Shown here one piece after another: positions 1 through 9,033 of a stretch of DNA of 64,000 nucleotides. Numbering within the stretch: the stretch's first letter is position 1; every line of letters begins with the position of its first letter. Source of the stretch: Brevibacillus sp. SYP-B805 (lineage in GTDB: Bacteria; Bacillota; Bacilli; Brevibacillales; Brevibacillaceae); NCBI RefSeq assembly GCF_011059135.1, contig NZ_JAALGD010000010.1, forward strand, positions 62,001 to 126,000. Reading direction: 5' to 3'. Both the position numbers and the translations under genes were made by a program. Below the pieces are notes generated by a model that was given only the letters and a program-made list of their open reading frames with translations, made no database searches and was not told the DNA's origin.

Positions 1-70
1 ACTCGACAGCCTGTTTTTTATGGCCATGGAACGTGCTGGAGGTCTCTGACACAAGTTTTTCCAATTTCGG

Positions 71-98
71 TTGCAAACGGCTGAATCCTTGGTATAGT
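71..98 (+). promoter_or_regulatory. Sigma-A-type promoter for the mgtC-like gene
   Basis: TTGCAA and TATAGT are separated by 16 bases and lie about 36 bases before the start codon. Upstream, an open frame ending with TGA at about 48-50 might be the tail of a gene outside the window, but too little is visible to call it. Confidence 0.6.
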
Positions 99-133
99 GA
101 AACAATAAGTTCATATGGGGAGAGGACGAGACA

Positions 134-811
134 ATGGCCTATGACTTTTTGTATAAGCTGGGTATAGCCTTGTTGCTTGGTCTTCTTATCGGGATCGATC
201 GGCAGTTGAAAAGCAAGCCGTTGGGCGTGAAGACCAGCATGGTCATTTCCGTGGCAAGCTGCCTGATTACGATGGTATCCATCGAATCCGTCCATCAGTA
301 CGCTTCACTTGGTCATACCAATATGGATCCCATGCGGTTGGCGGCCCAGATTGTGAGCGGTGTTGGTTTTCTTGGTGCCGGTGTGATCTTGAGGAGAAAC
401 AATGACGTCATTTCCGGGTTAACCACAGCATCCATGGTATGGGCTGCCTCCGGTTTGGGGATAGCCGTAGGGGCGGGCTTTTATGTGGAAGCGATCACGG
501 CGAGTGTGCTGATCCTTGCAGCCATTAACGCGCTTCCCTATTTGGTCAGGTTGATCGGGCCCAGTTCGTTGCGAAAACGGGAATTGAGCGTCAAAATCAC
601 CGTTCAGGCAAATGAAGAACTCAATGGCATCTTTAAGGAGATCAAGCGTCTCGGCATGGCGATCAAACGGGTGAAAGTCAGAGATATCGAAAACGGCCTC
701 CAAAAGCTCGAAATGTACATACTGGCACCGGAGAAGGTCTACACAAGCGATGTGTATGCATCGCTCAAGACCGTGAAGCATGTCGTCTCTGTTGAAGTGG
801 AAAGCAGATAA
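134..811 (+). CDS. MgtC/SapB family membrane protein
   Basis: This 225-residue protein belongs to the MgtC/SapB family. The N-terminal 140 or so residues hold four to five hydrophobic segments with the family signature around GLLIGIDRQ and the glycine-rich VSGVGFLGAGVIL stretch. The last 75 residues form a soluble ACT-like domain. MgtC proteins modulate membrane ATPase or Mg homeostasis and matter under low Mg or acid stress. In Bacillales most members have no defined role, so the exact job is inferred. The ATG is preceded by GGGGAGAGGACGAG. The gene stands alone, with its own promoter and a terminator after it. Confidence 0.85.
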   Translation: MAYDFLYKLGIALLLGLLIGIDRQLKSKPLGVKTSMVISVASCLITMVSIESVHQYASLGHTNMDPMRLAAQIVSGVGFLGAGVILRRNNDVISGLTTASMVWAASGLGIAVGAGFYVEAITASVLILAAINALPYLVRLIGPSSLRKRELSVKITVQANEELNGIFKEIKRLGMAIKRVKVRDIENGLQKLEMYILAPEKVYTSDVYASLKTVKHVVSVEVESR

Positions 812-825
812 ACCGCCATTTTCCC

Positions 826-851
826 GGGTCCCCAATAGGGGCCTCTTTTTG
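826..851 (+). terminator. Intrinsic terminator of the mgtC-like gene
   Basis: A short GC hairpin (CCCC/GGGG arms extended by GG/CC around a bulged T) is followed by CTCTTTTT. Confidence 0.55.
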
Positions 852-998
852 TTTATGAGCCCAATCATTGCACAAACCGGTTGGATGAATTCGGTCTGAC
901 TGTCATCAATAATCTATAGTAAAGTGACATATAGAAAGATCAGCCTTCGATCTTCGATGCAACAAGTTGTGCATGATTTTGTGCTAAAGGTGGCCACC

Positions 999-3068
999 AT
1001 GTTAGACAAAAGAACAATGCATATGTTGCAGTTTCTTGTGCAATCCCGGCGTTACGTGTCGATCAAGGATCTGATGGAGCATTTTTCCATCTCGCGCAGA
1101 ACGCTGTACTACGATATGGACAAAATCAACTACTGGCTGAAACAGGCGGGATTGCCGCCCGTGCCGTACATCTATGCGAAAGGGTTTTACCTGGATGAAG
1201 CCAGCAGGCAAGCCATCGCGCAAATGACCGGGGAAGCGAAACCGGTTGTCCACTCCCTGCGGGCACGCGAGAGGCAGATGTATTTGCTGCTGTATCTGCT
1301 GGTGACCAAGGAACGCATCACCACCCGCGAATGCATGGAGAAGACGGGTGCCAGCCGCAATACGATCCTGCTTGATATCCGGCAGATCAAAGAGGAACTG
1401 AACCCGTACGGCCTGGCCTTGTCTTACTCGCAGGGGAAAGGCTATGAGATCGTCGGGGATGAAATGGTCAGTCGCAAGGTGTGGAGCCATTATGCACAGT
1501 TCCTCCTTCACAATGGGCATGAACCGCTGCTGCATGAGCTTCTTCAGGAAGGGCATGGGGAAGTTCCGTTTCCCGAGACCATTCATCAGTGGCTGGCGGA
1601 GTGTGAAAAACATCTGCAGCTGCAGTTTGCCGAGGATGCGATCAAACAGTTGGGCTATCTCTTCTCGTTTACGGTAAAACGGGTGATGGCGGGGCATCTT
1701 GTCCGCTTTCCACCAGGACAGGTCAAGCACGTGAAGACGACCCGGCATTATCGCGTCATCACCTCCCTGGAACGTCTCGTGCACACCGTGCTGCCGGAGC
1801 ATGAAAAATGCTACATGGCCACCTTGTTGCTAAGCGCCAAGGTGAACGAATTCGGCCCGTCGATGCAGCACAATGAAATGCCTTTTTTACAGGAAGCCAT
1901 CAAAAAAATGGTGGATCTCTTTGAAATGAGGGCGTGTGTGGCATTTGACCAGCGGGAGGAGTTGGAGCGGAACCTGTACATTCATCTCCAACCTGCCTAT
2001 TATCGGCTGATTTACAACATGGACGCCGCCAATCCGTTAACAGGGGTGATCCAGCAGCAGTATCGCGATATTTATGAACTCACCAAAAAATGTATCGCGC
2101 CGCTGGAGCAGGTGGTGGGCAAGCCGGTCAACGAAGACGAATTGGCGTATATTACCGTTCACTTCGGCGGCTGGATGCGCCGGCAGGGGGTCACCGTTCG
2201 TTCGCCCAAACGCGTCCTGCTGGTTTGCGCCAACGGGGTGGGAACCTCCCGCATTCTGGCCCAGCAATTGGAAGGACTGTTTTCCAATATTGATCTGATC
2301 GGACCGCTTACCCTTCGGCAATACAAGCAGTTTCAGGAAGATGTGGATATGGTTATTTCCACGACGAACATTGAGAACCCCAGACATCGGGTCATCTTTG
2401 TTCAACCGATACTAACGGATCGCGACAAAGTTCATTTGCTACAAGAGATGGATGCGATTTCCCAAAACGCTCCTGCCACGATCACGGCGCAAACCATTGT
2501 GGACATTGTGAAGAAATATACGGCGCTCAAAAACGAAGCTCAGCTGCTTGAGGAAATCAAGCAGGCACTGCAGCAACAACGGACCGAGAAGCATGTCAGG
2601 AGGGAGCGAAAACCGGTGTTAGACGAGCTGTTGCGCGACGAATGCATACAACTGAAGGACCAGGTAAGCGATTGGAAAGAAGCCATTCGGGTAGCTGCCG
2701 AACCTTTGTTGGAGAACAGGTCGATTACGGAAGAGTATGTACAGGCGATGATTCGGAATGTGGAAGAGAACGGACCCTATGTGGTCATCGCTCCCAAAGT
2801 GGCGCTGCCCCATGCCAGACCGGAACAAGGGGTGAACCGGATCGGGATGAGTTTGCTTCGGCTGAAGAAGCCCGTCTCCTTCTCGGAGGAGCTGGATCGG
2901 GAAGCGCAGCTGATCATTGTGCTGGCCGCCGTGGATAATGAGACGCACCTGAAAGCATTGTCCCAGCTGTCGATGATGCTCTCCGATGACAACAATATCG
3001 ACCGGCTGATCGCGGCCGATGAGAAGGAAACCATCCAACACTTAATTGCAACCTATTCCAAACAATAG
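999..3068 (+). CDS. BglG/MtlR-type PRD transcriptional regulator with PTS EIIB and EIIA domains
   Basis: This 689-residue activator or antiterminator of PTS genes reads as follows: DeoR-like HTH (about 10-70), second HTH (about 80-140), PRD1 (about 170-280), PRD2 (about 290-395, with the conserved VHFGGW), a Gat/Mtl-type EIIB domain with its phospho-cysteine at C410 (LLVCANGVGTS), and a mannitol/fructose-type EIIA domain with phospho-histidine H605 (ALPHARP). Regulators of this kind are phosphorylated by HPr and the PTS to sense substrate. An upstream in-frame GTG at 924 exists, but the ATG at 999 follows AAAGGTGG at good spacing. IIB and IIC genes follow directly and no separate EIIA gene is present, so this EIIA domain may also serve transport (inference). 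Confidence 0.85.
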   Translation: MLDKRTMHMLQFLVQSRRYVSIKDLMEHFSISRRTLYYDMDKINYWLKQAGLPPVPYIYAKGFYLDEASRQAIAQMTGEAKPVVHSLRARERQMYLLLYLLVTKERITTRECMEKTGASRNTILLDIRQIKEELNPYGLALSYSQGKGYEIVGDEMVSRKVWSHYAQFLLHNGHEPLLHELLQEGHGEVPFPETIHQWLAECEKHLQLQFAEDAIKQLGYLFSFTVKRVMAGHLVRFPPGQVKHVKTTRHYRVITSLERLVHTVLPEHEKCYMATLLLSAKVNEFGPSMQHNEMPFLQEAIKKMVDLFEMRACVAFDQREELERNLYIHLQPAYYRLIYNMDAANPLTGVIQQQYRDIYELTKKCIAPLEQVVGKPVNEDELAYITVHFGGWMRRQGVTVRSPKRVLLVCANGVGTSRILAQQLEGLFSNIDLIGPLTLRQYKQFQEDVDMVISTTNIENPRHRVIFVQPILTDRDKVHLLQEMDAISQNAPATITAQTIVDIVKKYTALKNEAQLLEEIKQALQQQRTEKHVRRERKPVLDELLRDECIQLKDQVSDWKEAIRVAAEPLLENRSITEEYVQAMIRNVEENGPYVVIAPKVALPHARPEQGVNRIGMSLLRLKKPVSFSEELDREAQLIIVLAAVDNETHLKALSQLSMMLSDDNNIDRLIAADEKETIQHLIATYSKQ

Positions 3069-3080
3069 GAGGAATGAAGC

Positions 3081-3356
3081 ATGACGAAGATTTTGGTGGT
3101 ATGCGGAAACGGCTTGGGCAGCAGTTTCATCGTGGAAATGAATGTGAAAAAGATTCTGGCGGAGATGGGGGTACAGGCGGAAGTGTCGCATACCGATCTG
3201 GCCACCAGCAAAACGGAGCAGGCAGACATCTATCTGGGCTCCAAAGACATCGTGGGCCAACTGGAAGATGGCAAACGGTGCGTGATCGGCCTGCAGAACA
3301 TTTTGAACCAGCAAGAGATCAAGGAAGCCCTGCAACAATACTTCACGAAAGGGTGA
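3081..3356 (+). CDS. PTS EIIB component, ascorbate/galactitol type
   Basis: This 91-residue cytoplasmic EIIB protein has its phosphocysteine loop at the N terminus (KILVVCGNGLGSS, C8). It accepts phosphate from an EIIA and passes it to sugar bound by the IIC. The length and the partner gene match the UlaB/SgaB family of the L-ascorbate PTS. It starts 12 bases after the PRD regulator, behind AGGAGG, and ends 6 bases before the IIC gene, so the three genes form one operon. The substrate could be ascorbate or another sugar acid; sequence alone does not settle it. Confidence 0.85.
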   Translation: MTKILVVCGNGLGSSFIVEMNVKKILAEMGVQAEVSHTDLATSKTEQADIYLGSKDIVGQLEDGKRCVIGLQNILNQQEIKEALQQYFTKG

Positions 3357-3362
3357 TCAACC

Positions 3363-4625
3363 ATGCTCGATCTCATCATGAAAGACATACTGGGCACGCC
3401 ATCCATCCTGGTAGGGTTGTTCGCGTTAATCGGGCTGCTGCTGCAGCGGAAAAGTGCGGCTGATGTCGTCTCCGGTACCTTGAAAACCATCATGGGCTTT
3501 TTGATCCTGGGAGCGGGTGCCGGCATTCTGGTTGGCGCGCTGGGCGCGTTCGGGAACATGTTTGACCAGGCGTTCCACATCCAGGGGGTCATCCCCAACA
3601 ATGAAGCCATTGTAGCGCTGGCTCAGCAAACATTTGGTGCGGAAACCGCCATGATCATGCTGTTCGGTATGATCGTCAACCTCTTGCTGGCCCGCTTTAC
3701 GCCATTCAAGTATATTTTCTTAACGGGCCATCATACGATGTTTATGGCGTGCATGATTGCGGTGATTTTATCGACAGGCGGCGTGAAGGGCTTCCCGCTG
3801 GTGCTGGTTGGTTCCCTCATCCTGGGGGCGTTGATGGTGCTGTCTCCGGCCATGCTGCAGCCCTATATGCGCAAAATCACGGGTACCAATGATATTGCCA
3901 TGGGCCATTTCGGTTCGTTCGGCTACCTGGTGGCCGGATTTGTCGGCAAAGTCATCGGGAATCCGGAAAAATCGACGGAAGAGATCAAAGTGCCGAAATC
4001 ATTGGGCTTTTTGCGTGATACATCGGTTTCCGTCTCGCTGACGATGTCCATCCTGTTCATCGTGGTTGCGCTTGCGGCCGGGCCGTCCTTTGTGGAGGAA
4101 AAGTTAAGCGGCGGTCAAAATTATCTGGTGTATGCGATTTTGCAAGCGATTACCTTTGCGGCCGGTGTCTACATTGTCCTGGCGGGGGTACGGATTCTGC
4201 TGGCGGAGATTGTGCCGGCCTTTAAAGGGATTGCCGACAAGGTTGTGCCCAATGCCATTCCGGCGCTGGATTGCCCGACGGTGTTCCCGTTCGCGTCCAA
4301 TGCCGTCGTCATCGGGTTTTTCGCCAGCTTTGCAGCCGGCCTTGTTTCCATGTTCCTGCTGCCGGTATTTGGCCTGAAAGTGATTGTGCCTGGGCTCGTC
4401 CCCCACTTCTTCACCGGTGCGGCAGCCGGCGTCTTTGGAAACGCGACGGGCGGACGACGTGGCGCCATTGCCGGCTCGTTTGTGAACGGCCTGCTGATCA
4501 GCTTTTTGCCGGCCATGCTGCTGCCGGTCCTGGGTTCCCTTGGGTTTGAAGGAACGACATTTGGCGATGCGGACTTTGGTATCGTAGGCATTATTCTGGG
4601 GAAAATCATCGCCCTGTTTCATTGA
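3363..4625 (+). CDS. PTS EIIC component, UlaA/SgaT family
   Basis: This 420-residue integral membrane permease has about eleven hydrophobic segments and is of normal length for UlaA, the L-ascorbate PTS transporter. Family-like features are ITGTNDIAMGHFGS near the middle and GRRGAIAGSFVNG near the C terminus. It should take up the substrate and transfer phosphate from the preceding EIIB protein. None of the ascorbate-6-phosphate catabolic genes (ulaDEFG) lie next to it, so substrate identity is open. The gene ends the operon and is followed by a strong terminator-like repeat. Confidence 0.85.
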   Translation: MLDLIMKDILGTPSILVGLFALIGLLLQRKSAADVVSGTLKTIMGFLILGAGAGILVGALGAFGNMFDQAFHIQGVIPNNEAIVALAQQTFGAETAMIMLFGMIVNLLLARFTPFKYIFLTGHHTMFMACMIAVILSTGGVKGFPLVLVGSLILGALMVLSPAMLQPYMRKITGTNDIAMGHFGSFGYLVAGFVGKVIGNPEKSTEEIKVPKSLGFLRDTSVSVSLTMSILFIVVALAAGPSFVEEKLSGGQNYLVYAILQAITFAAGVYIVLAGVRILLAEIVPAFKGIADKVVPNAIPALDCPTVFPFASNAVVIGFFASFAAGLVSMFLLPVFGLKVIVPGLVPHFFTGAAAGVFGNATGGRRGAIAGSFVNGLLISFLPAMLLPVLGSLGFEGTTFGDADFGIVGIILGKIIALFH

Positions 4626-4644
4626 TCCTAAAGCATAATTCTTG

Positions 4645-4707
4645 ACGAAAAAAGGCTGGGGGCCCCCGCCGACAACAGCGTTAGCTCAAGTCGGCGGGGT
4701 TTTTTAT
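4645..4707 (+). repeat. Terminator-like 63-bp dispersed repeat, copy 1
   Basis: The 63 bases match 44539-44601 at 59 positions. The core is a 10-bp stem (4664-4673 with 4690-4699) closed by a loop that itself contains an AGC/GCT mini-stem, then six T residues. A GGGGGCCCCC palindrome precedes it. It acts plausibly as the terminator of the PTS operon. Confidence 0.8.
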
Positions 4708-4825
4708 ATATCCAAGCGGACAAAAATAGATTACAATAAAGAAACGCGGCGTCAATATTGCGATTTTTCTGGATATACGTATGGGAAGAAAGGGCGGTGT
4801 GATTATTGCCGTCCGGCGGCAAGTA

Positions 4826-4854
4826 TTGACAAACGGCCGCTTCCGTCATAGAAT
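4826..4854 (+). promoter_or_regulatory. Sigma-A promoter of the dehydrogenase/aminotransferase/ABC operon
   Basis: A perfect TTGACA and TAGAAT are separated by 17 bases. Transcription should begin near 4861, about 50 bases before the first start codon. Confidence 0.85.
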
Positions 4855-4874
4855 GACAAAATATCGCATATTAA

Positions 4875-4892
4875 TTCATTTTTGTGAATGAA
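4875..4892. promoter_or_regulatory. Inverted repeat, candidate operator
   Basis: Perfect 6-bp arms TTCATT and AATGAA are separated by 6 bases. They lie between the predicted transcription start and the ribosome binding site at 4898, a suitable place for a repressor. No regulator gene lies in the operon. Confidence 0.4.
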
Positions 4893-4910
4893 ATTTCAGG
4901 TGATGTAAAA

Positions 4911-6011
4911 ATGCATACCGTTCCCGGGCCGGCGAAATATGTCCGGCAAGCGGAGCTGCTGAAAGAGATCGGCGCCTATCTCAAGGAGTTTGGCGAAAAG
5001 GCGCTGTTGATAGGAGGAAAGACCGCCTTATCCGTCATCGAACCAACCATTCAGGAGAGCCTGGCACGATTCGGCCTGGAGCGGGTGGGTGCTGTTTGGT
5101 ACGGGGGCGAATGCTCTTGGACAAACATTGACAGATTGACCGCAGTCGTCCGTGAGCGGAACCCGCAGGTGCTTGTGGCCGTCGGGGGCGGCAAGGCGAT
5201 CGATACGGTCAAAGCGGTAGCCTTTGCCGCCAAGCTTCCCGTTGTCGCGGTTCCTACTATTGCCGCCACCTGCGCGGCGGCGACGCCCATCTCCATCCTG
5301 TACGATGACGAGGGCACCTTTATCGAAATCAGCCATCGCTCCAAAGCCCCCGATCTGGTTCTGGTGGATACGGATGTGATTCGACGCGCGTCGTATCGTT
5401 TTCTCTCCGCCGGGATTGGCGACACGCTCGCGAAATGGGTGGAATCCTCCGCGTCTGTGCGCAAGGCCCGACCAACGGCGTTCAATCGAAGCGCGGTCAC
5501 GTTAGCGGAAGAGATCTATCGATTGCTGCTGGAAAAAGGGCCTGCCGCCATCGACGCCGTCAAAGAGGGAAAGGTGGACCCATCCGTCGACGATGTGATC
5601 GACAGCATCATCCTGTTGAGCGGAACCGTCAGCGGCTATGGCGGGGATGATTGCCGGACAGCGGCGGCCCACGCGATCTATTCCGGGCTGACGATTTTCC
5701 CTGAAGTGCATGAGACCTATCACGGAGAGATTGTGGCCTTCGGCATTCTGGCCCAGCTTGTCATGGAAGGCAGGAGCGAAGAGACCATTCGCCAACTGAT
5801 CTCCTTCTATCAGAAGGTTCACCTGCCCTACACGCTGGAGGACATGGGGATTGTCGCTCTTTCCCCGGAAGAATGGGAGCGATTGGGCCAGGTTACGGTC
5901 GAGATTGAGGATATGCGAAACATGCCTTTTGCGGTGACGCCTGACATGGTGGTGCAGGCCATCCAGGGGGCCGATCAAATCGGAAGGCGGGTAAAGCAGT
6001 CATGCAGCTAG
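4911..6011 (+). CDS. Iron/zinc-containing alcohol dehydrogenase family protein, GldA/HcxA-like
   Basis: This 366-residue NAD(P)-dependent dehydrogenase of the group III alcohol dehydrogenase family is closest in layout to glycerol dehydrogenase GldA and hydroxycarboxylate dehydrogenase HcxA. The nucleotide-binding VAVGGGKAIDTVK motif sits near residue 85. The metal ligands D171, H254 and H271 match the spacing known from GldA. The substrate could be glycerol, a 2-oxo acid or another hydroxy compound. I chose the ATG at 4911 because AGGTGATG lies 5 bases upstream; a GTG at 4884 has no such site. The 3' end overlaps the aminotransferase gene by 10 bases, so they are co-translated, and the pair may act on one carbon skeleton (inference). 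Confidence 0.8.
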   Translation: MHTVPGPAKYVRQAELLKEIGAYLKEFGEKALLIGGKTALSVIEPTIQESLARFGLERVGAVWYGGECSWTNIDRLTAVVRERNPQVLVAVGGGKAIDTVKAVAFAAKLPVVAVPTIAATCAAATPISILYDDEGTFIEISHRSKAPDLVLVDTDVIRRASYRFLSAGIGDTLAKWVESSASVRKARPTAFNRSAVTLAEEIYRLLLEKGPAAIDAVKEGKVDPSVDDVIDSIILLSGTVSGYGGDDCRTAAAHAIYSGLTIFPEVHETYHGEIVAFGILAQLVMEGRSEETIRQLISFYQKVHLPYTLEDMGIVALSPEEWERLGQVTVEIEDMRNMPFAVTPDMVVQAIQGADQIGRRVKQSCS

Positions 6012-7111
6012 ACAAAATGGTACGCACGGTGTACCCCAACCTTACGCCTTATACCTGCCAGCTGGCAGACCTGCCGGTGGAAGAGATCAGGCAGGTGCTG
6101 GGGCTGGATAAGGTATACAAGCTGTCGTTCAATGAAAATCCGTTGGGTCCTTCCCGCAAAGCCCTGGAGGCCATGCAGGAAGCCCTTCTCCAGTTGAATC
6201 TGTATCCCAGCTCAAATGGCGAATCCTTGTTGAAAAGATTGGCCGAAGTGGAAGGGGTTCTGCCGGAGAACATCATGCTGGCAAACGGCGCGGACGAGAT
6301 GATCCTGCTGGTTGCCCAAACGTTTTTGGAGCCTGCGGACGAGGTGATTATCCCGCAGGTGACATTCGTGCAATATCTGGCAGCCACGCATCTGATGGGA
6401 GCCAAGCCGGTGTTTGCGCCGATGAAGGAAGATCTCCGCATCGATCTGGAAGCGGTTCTGGATCGGATCACTCCCCGGACGAAGCTCGTTTTCTTGTGTA
6501 ATCCCAACAATCCGACGGGGACCGTCATCCCTGCCCGCGAGCTGGAGGCTTTTCTTGACCGGGTTCCGGAACATGTGCTGGTCGTGGTGGACGAAGCCTA
6601 TCACGAGTATGCAGAGGGGGACGGGTATCTCTCCTCCGTGGAATATGTGAAGCGGCATAAAAACGTGTTTGTCATCCGGACGTTCTCCAAGATCTATTCG
6701 ATGGCGGGCGCCCGTATCGGCTACGGAATCGGACAGGCCGAAGTCGTCGATGCGGTCAACCATGTCCGGCCGCCATTCAACGTAAACGGCGTGGCCCAGG
6801 CAGGGGCGCTCGCCAGCCTCGATGACGAGGAACACCGGGCGGAGTCCCGAAGGATCAACGCGGTGGGCAAGCAGCTGATGTATGCAACATTTGAAGAGCT
6901 GGGCATGAAGTATCTGCCGAGCCAGGCAAATTTCGTCTGCGTGGATACGGGTCGAGACAGCAGCGCCCTCTTCGACCGGCTGGCCGAACGGGGCGTGATT
7001 GTGCGAAACCTGTCCGGCTACGGGCTGACGACCTCTCTGCGCGTTTCGATTGGCCGTCCGGAGGAAGTGGAAGCATTTGTCCGGGCGTTGAAAGAGATCA
7101 TTCTGGCATGA
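6002..7111 (+). CDS. Histidinol-phosphate aminotransferase-like PLP enzyme
   Basis: This 369-residue fold-type I aminotransferase of the HisC branch has the N-terminal FNENPLGPS motif, NPNNPTG near residue 170, DEAYHEY near 199 and the PLP-binding lysine at K230 (TFSKIYSMAGARIGYG). HisC family members transaminate histidinol phosphate or aromatic amino acids, and several act in other pathways. It lies outside a his operon, between a dehydrogenase and an ABC importer, so a role in metabolising the imported compound is more likely than histidine synthesis. That is inference. Its start overlaps the dehydrogenase and its stop sits beside the substrate-binding protein gene. Confidence 0.8.
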   Translation: MQLDKMVRTVYPNLTPYTCQLADLPVEEIRQVLGLDKVYKLSFNENPLGPSRKALEAMQEALLQLNLYPSSNGESLLKRLAEVEGVLPENIMLANGADEMILLVAQTFLEPADEVIIPQVTFVQYLAATHLMGAKPVFAPMKEDLRIDLEAVLDRITPRTKLVFLCNPNNPTGTVIPARELEAFLDRVPEHVLVVVDEAYHEYAEGDGYLSSVEYVKRHKNVFVIRTFSKIYSMAGARIGYGIGQAEVVDAVNHVRPPFNVNGVAQAGALASLDDEEHRAESRRINAVGKQLMYATFEELGMKYLPSQANFVCVDTGRDSSALFDRLAERGVIVRNLSGYGLTTSLRVSIGRPEEVEAFVRALKEIILA

Positions 7112-7137
7112 AGAGCAAGAGAACAGGGGGAAAAGCA

Positions 7138-8142
7138 ATGAAAAAGGTAATGCTTCTGTTGCTGTCGGTGCTGTTTTTACTCGGGGTGGTCGGCTGTGGC
7201 GCGTCCCAGCAGGCCAACCAGGCACAGGGGGGCGGCTCGGCGGCAAAAGCGCCGCTCAAGGTAACGCTGCCGACATGGACGGGATATGGTCCGCTCTTTT
7301 TGGCGAAAGAGAAAGGTTTTTTTGAAAAGCATGGCATTAATGTGGAATTATCCATCATTGAAGGATTGGCAGAGCGCAAGCAAGCCCTGGCAGGCGGACA
7401 GGTGGACGGCATGGCAACCGCATTGGATGTGCAGGTGACGCTGGCCGCCGCAGGCATCCCGATGCAGGTCGTATGGCTGCTGGATGATTCCCACGGGGGA
7501 GACGGCATCATCGCGAAAAACGACATCAACACCGTGGCCGATTTGAAAGGGAAAAAAGTGGCGTTTGAACAGGGGTCGACCAGCCATTTGCTGCTGCTGA
7601 CCGCATTGAAACAGGCCAATTTGACCGACAAAGATGTGGAAATGGTGCAGATGTCGGCGGGCGATGCCGGGGCAGCCTTTGTAGCCGGTAAAGTGGATGC
7701 CGCTGTCACCTGGGAACCGTGGCTGTCCAAAGCTTCGCAGGCAAACGGCAAGATCCTGCTGTCGACCAAAGAGCTGTCCGGTATCATTGTGGACACGGTC
7801 GGCTTTAAAAAGGATGTCATCGAAAAGCGTCCGGATGATATCAAGGCCTTCGTCGCCGCCATGGCGGATGCGATGGACTACTGGAAGCAGCATGAGGAAG
7901 AATCCAACAAAATCATGGCCCAAGGGCTGAAAATTGACCTCAGCGAATTTACCGGAACCGTGCCGGGGCTCAAATTTTTCAACAAGGACGACAATAAACA
8001 GCTGTTTGGCACAGACGGAAACAAGGGAGATATCTACAACTCCACCAAAAATGCGGCTGATTTCTATGTCGAACAAAAAATCATTGACAAGGCGCCTGCC
8101 GCGGAAGATGTGTTGAATCCGACGTTTGTGAACGGACTGTAA
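7138..8142 (+). CDS. ABC transporter substrate-binding lipoprotein, SsuA/TauA/NMT1 type
   Basis: This 334-residue extracytoplasmic solute receptor begins with a lipoprotein signal peptide whose lipobox ends at VVGC (cysteine near residue 20), followed by a Gly/Gln/Ala-rich linker. The mature part is a periplasmic-binding-protein-like II fold of the NMT1/SsuA type, which binds sulfonates, taurine, nitrate or pyrimidine precursors. I chose the ATG at 7138, preceded by AGGGGGAAAAGC; an in-frame ATG at 7108 overlaps the previous stop but would put charged residues ahead of the signal peptide. It forms an importer with the next two genes. The ligand is unknown. Confidence 0.85.
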   Translation: MKKVMLLLLSVLFLLGVVGCGASQQANQAQGGGSAAKAPLKVTLPTWTGYGPLFLAKEKGFFEKHGINVELSIIEGLAERKQALAGGQVDGMATALDVQVTLAAAGIPMQVVWLLDDSHGGDGIIAKNDINTVADLKGKKVAFEQGSTSHLLLLTALKQANLTDKDVEMVQMSAGDAGAAFVAGKVDAAVTWEPWLSKASQANGKILLSTKELSGIIVDTVGFKKDVIEKRPDDIKAFVAAMADAMDYWKQHEEESNKIMAQGLKIDLSEFTGTVPGLKFFNKDDNKQLFGTDGNKGDIYNSTKNAADFYVEQKIIDKAPAAEDVLNPTFVNGL

Positions 8143-8234
8143 AGGAGGGCCCGACCAGGGCCTTCTTTTCTCATGTTTGCCCGGTGAGGGTTTTCTTCCC
8201 TGCAAAAGATTTCGAACCGAATGAGGGATGACCG

Positions 8235-9032
8235 ATGTGGAAAAATGTCTTTACCCCAAAAAAGGAGATTGCCAAACCGGTTTACACGGGGGCGGGGATT
8301 GTGACCTTCCTCTTGCTCATTGCGGTCTGGTCCGTGCTGAGCTACGGGGGATTTGTCAATCCGCTGTTCCTGCCTTCTCCAGACAAGATCCTGAAAACGG
8401 CCGTCTCGATGTTCCAAAGCGGAGAGATTCTGGGCGATATCGGCATCAGTTTTTCCCGTGTGGCCCTCGGCTTCCTGGTGGCGGCGCTCCTGGGCGTGCC
8501 GCTGGGCATGCTGATGGGGACGCTGCGGATCATGGAGGGGGCTTTCGAGCCGATCATCGGGTTCATCCGGTATATGCCGGCTTCTGCCTTTATTCCCTTG
8601 TTTATCTTATGGATCGGCTTGGGCGAAAGCGAGAAGATGACCGTCATCTTCTTCGGAACCTTCTTTCAGCTTACCTTGATGGTCATGGATGTCACCAAAA
8701 ATGTGCAGAACGAATTGATCGAGGTTTCCTATACGCTGGGGGCCAGCAAGCTTCAATTGTTTGGCAAGGTGATCCTGCCCGCCTCCCTGCCCGGGATCGT
8801 CGATACGCTGCGCATCACCTTCGGATGGGCGTGGACCTATCTGGTCGTAGCGGAGCTGGTCGGCGCCTCCGACGGGCTTGGTTTCATGATCATGCAGGCT
8901 TCCCGATTCCTGAAACCCGAAAAGATTATCGTGGGCATCATCATCATCGGGCTGTTGGGATTGATGACGGATTTGCTGTTCAAAGCCATCTATCGAGCAT
9001 CGTTTTCCTGGATGAGAAAGGAAGGATCCTAA
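8235..9032 (+). CDS. ABC transporter permease, SsuC/TauC family
   Basis: This 265-residue inner-membrane permease has about six transmembrane helices and the BPD_transp_1 coupling motif around EVSYTLGASKLQLFGKVILPASLPGI, which contacts the ATPase. The family imports sulfonates, taurine, nitrate or related small anions. The start follows GAGGGATGACCG. A 92-base gap separates it from the receptor gene, and the ATPase gene begins 1 base after its stop, so permease and ATPase are tightly coupled. Confidence 0.85.
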   Translation: MWKNVFTPKKEIAKPVYTGAGIVTFLLLIAVWSVLSYGGFVNPLFLPSPDKILKTAVSMFQSGEILGDIGISFSRVALGFLVAALLGVPLGMLMGTLRIMEGAFEPIIGFIRYMPASAFIPLFILWIGLGESEKMTVIFFGTFFQLTLMVMDVTKNVQNELIEVSYTLGASKLQLFGKVILPASLPGIVDTLRITFGWAWTYLVVAELVGASDGLGFMIMQASRFLKPEKIIVGIIIIGLLGLMTDLLFKAIYRASFSWMRKEGS

Positions 9033-9033
9033 G

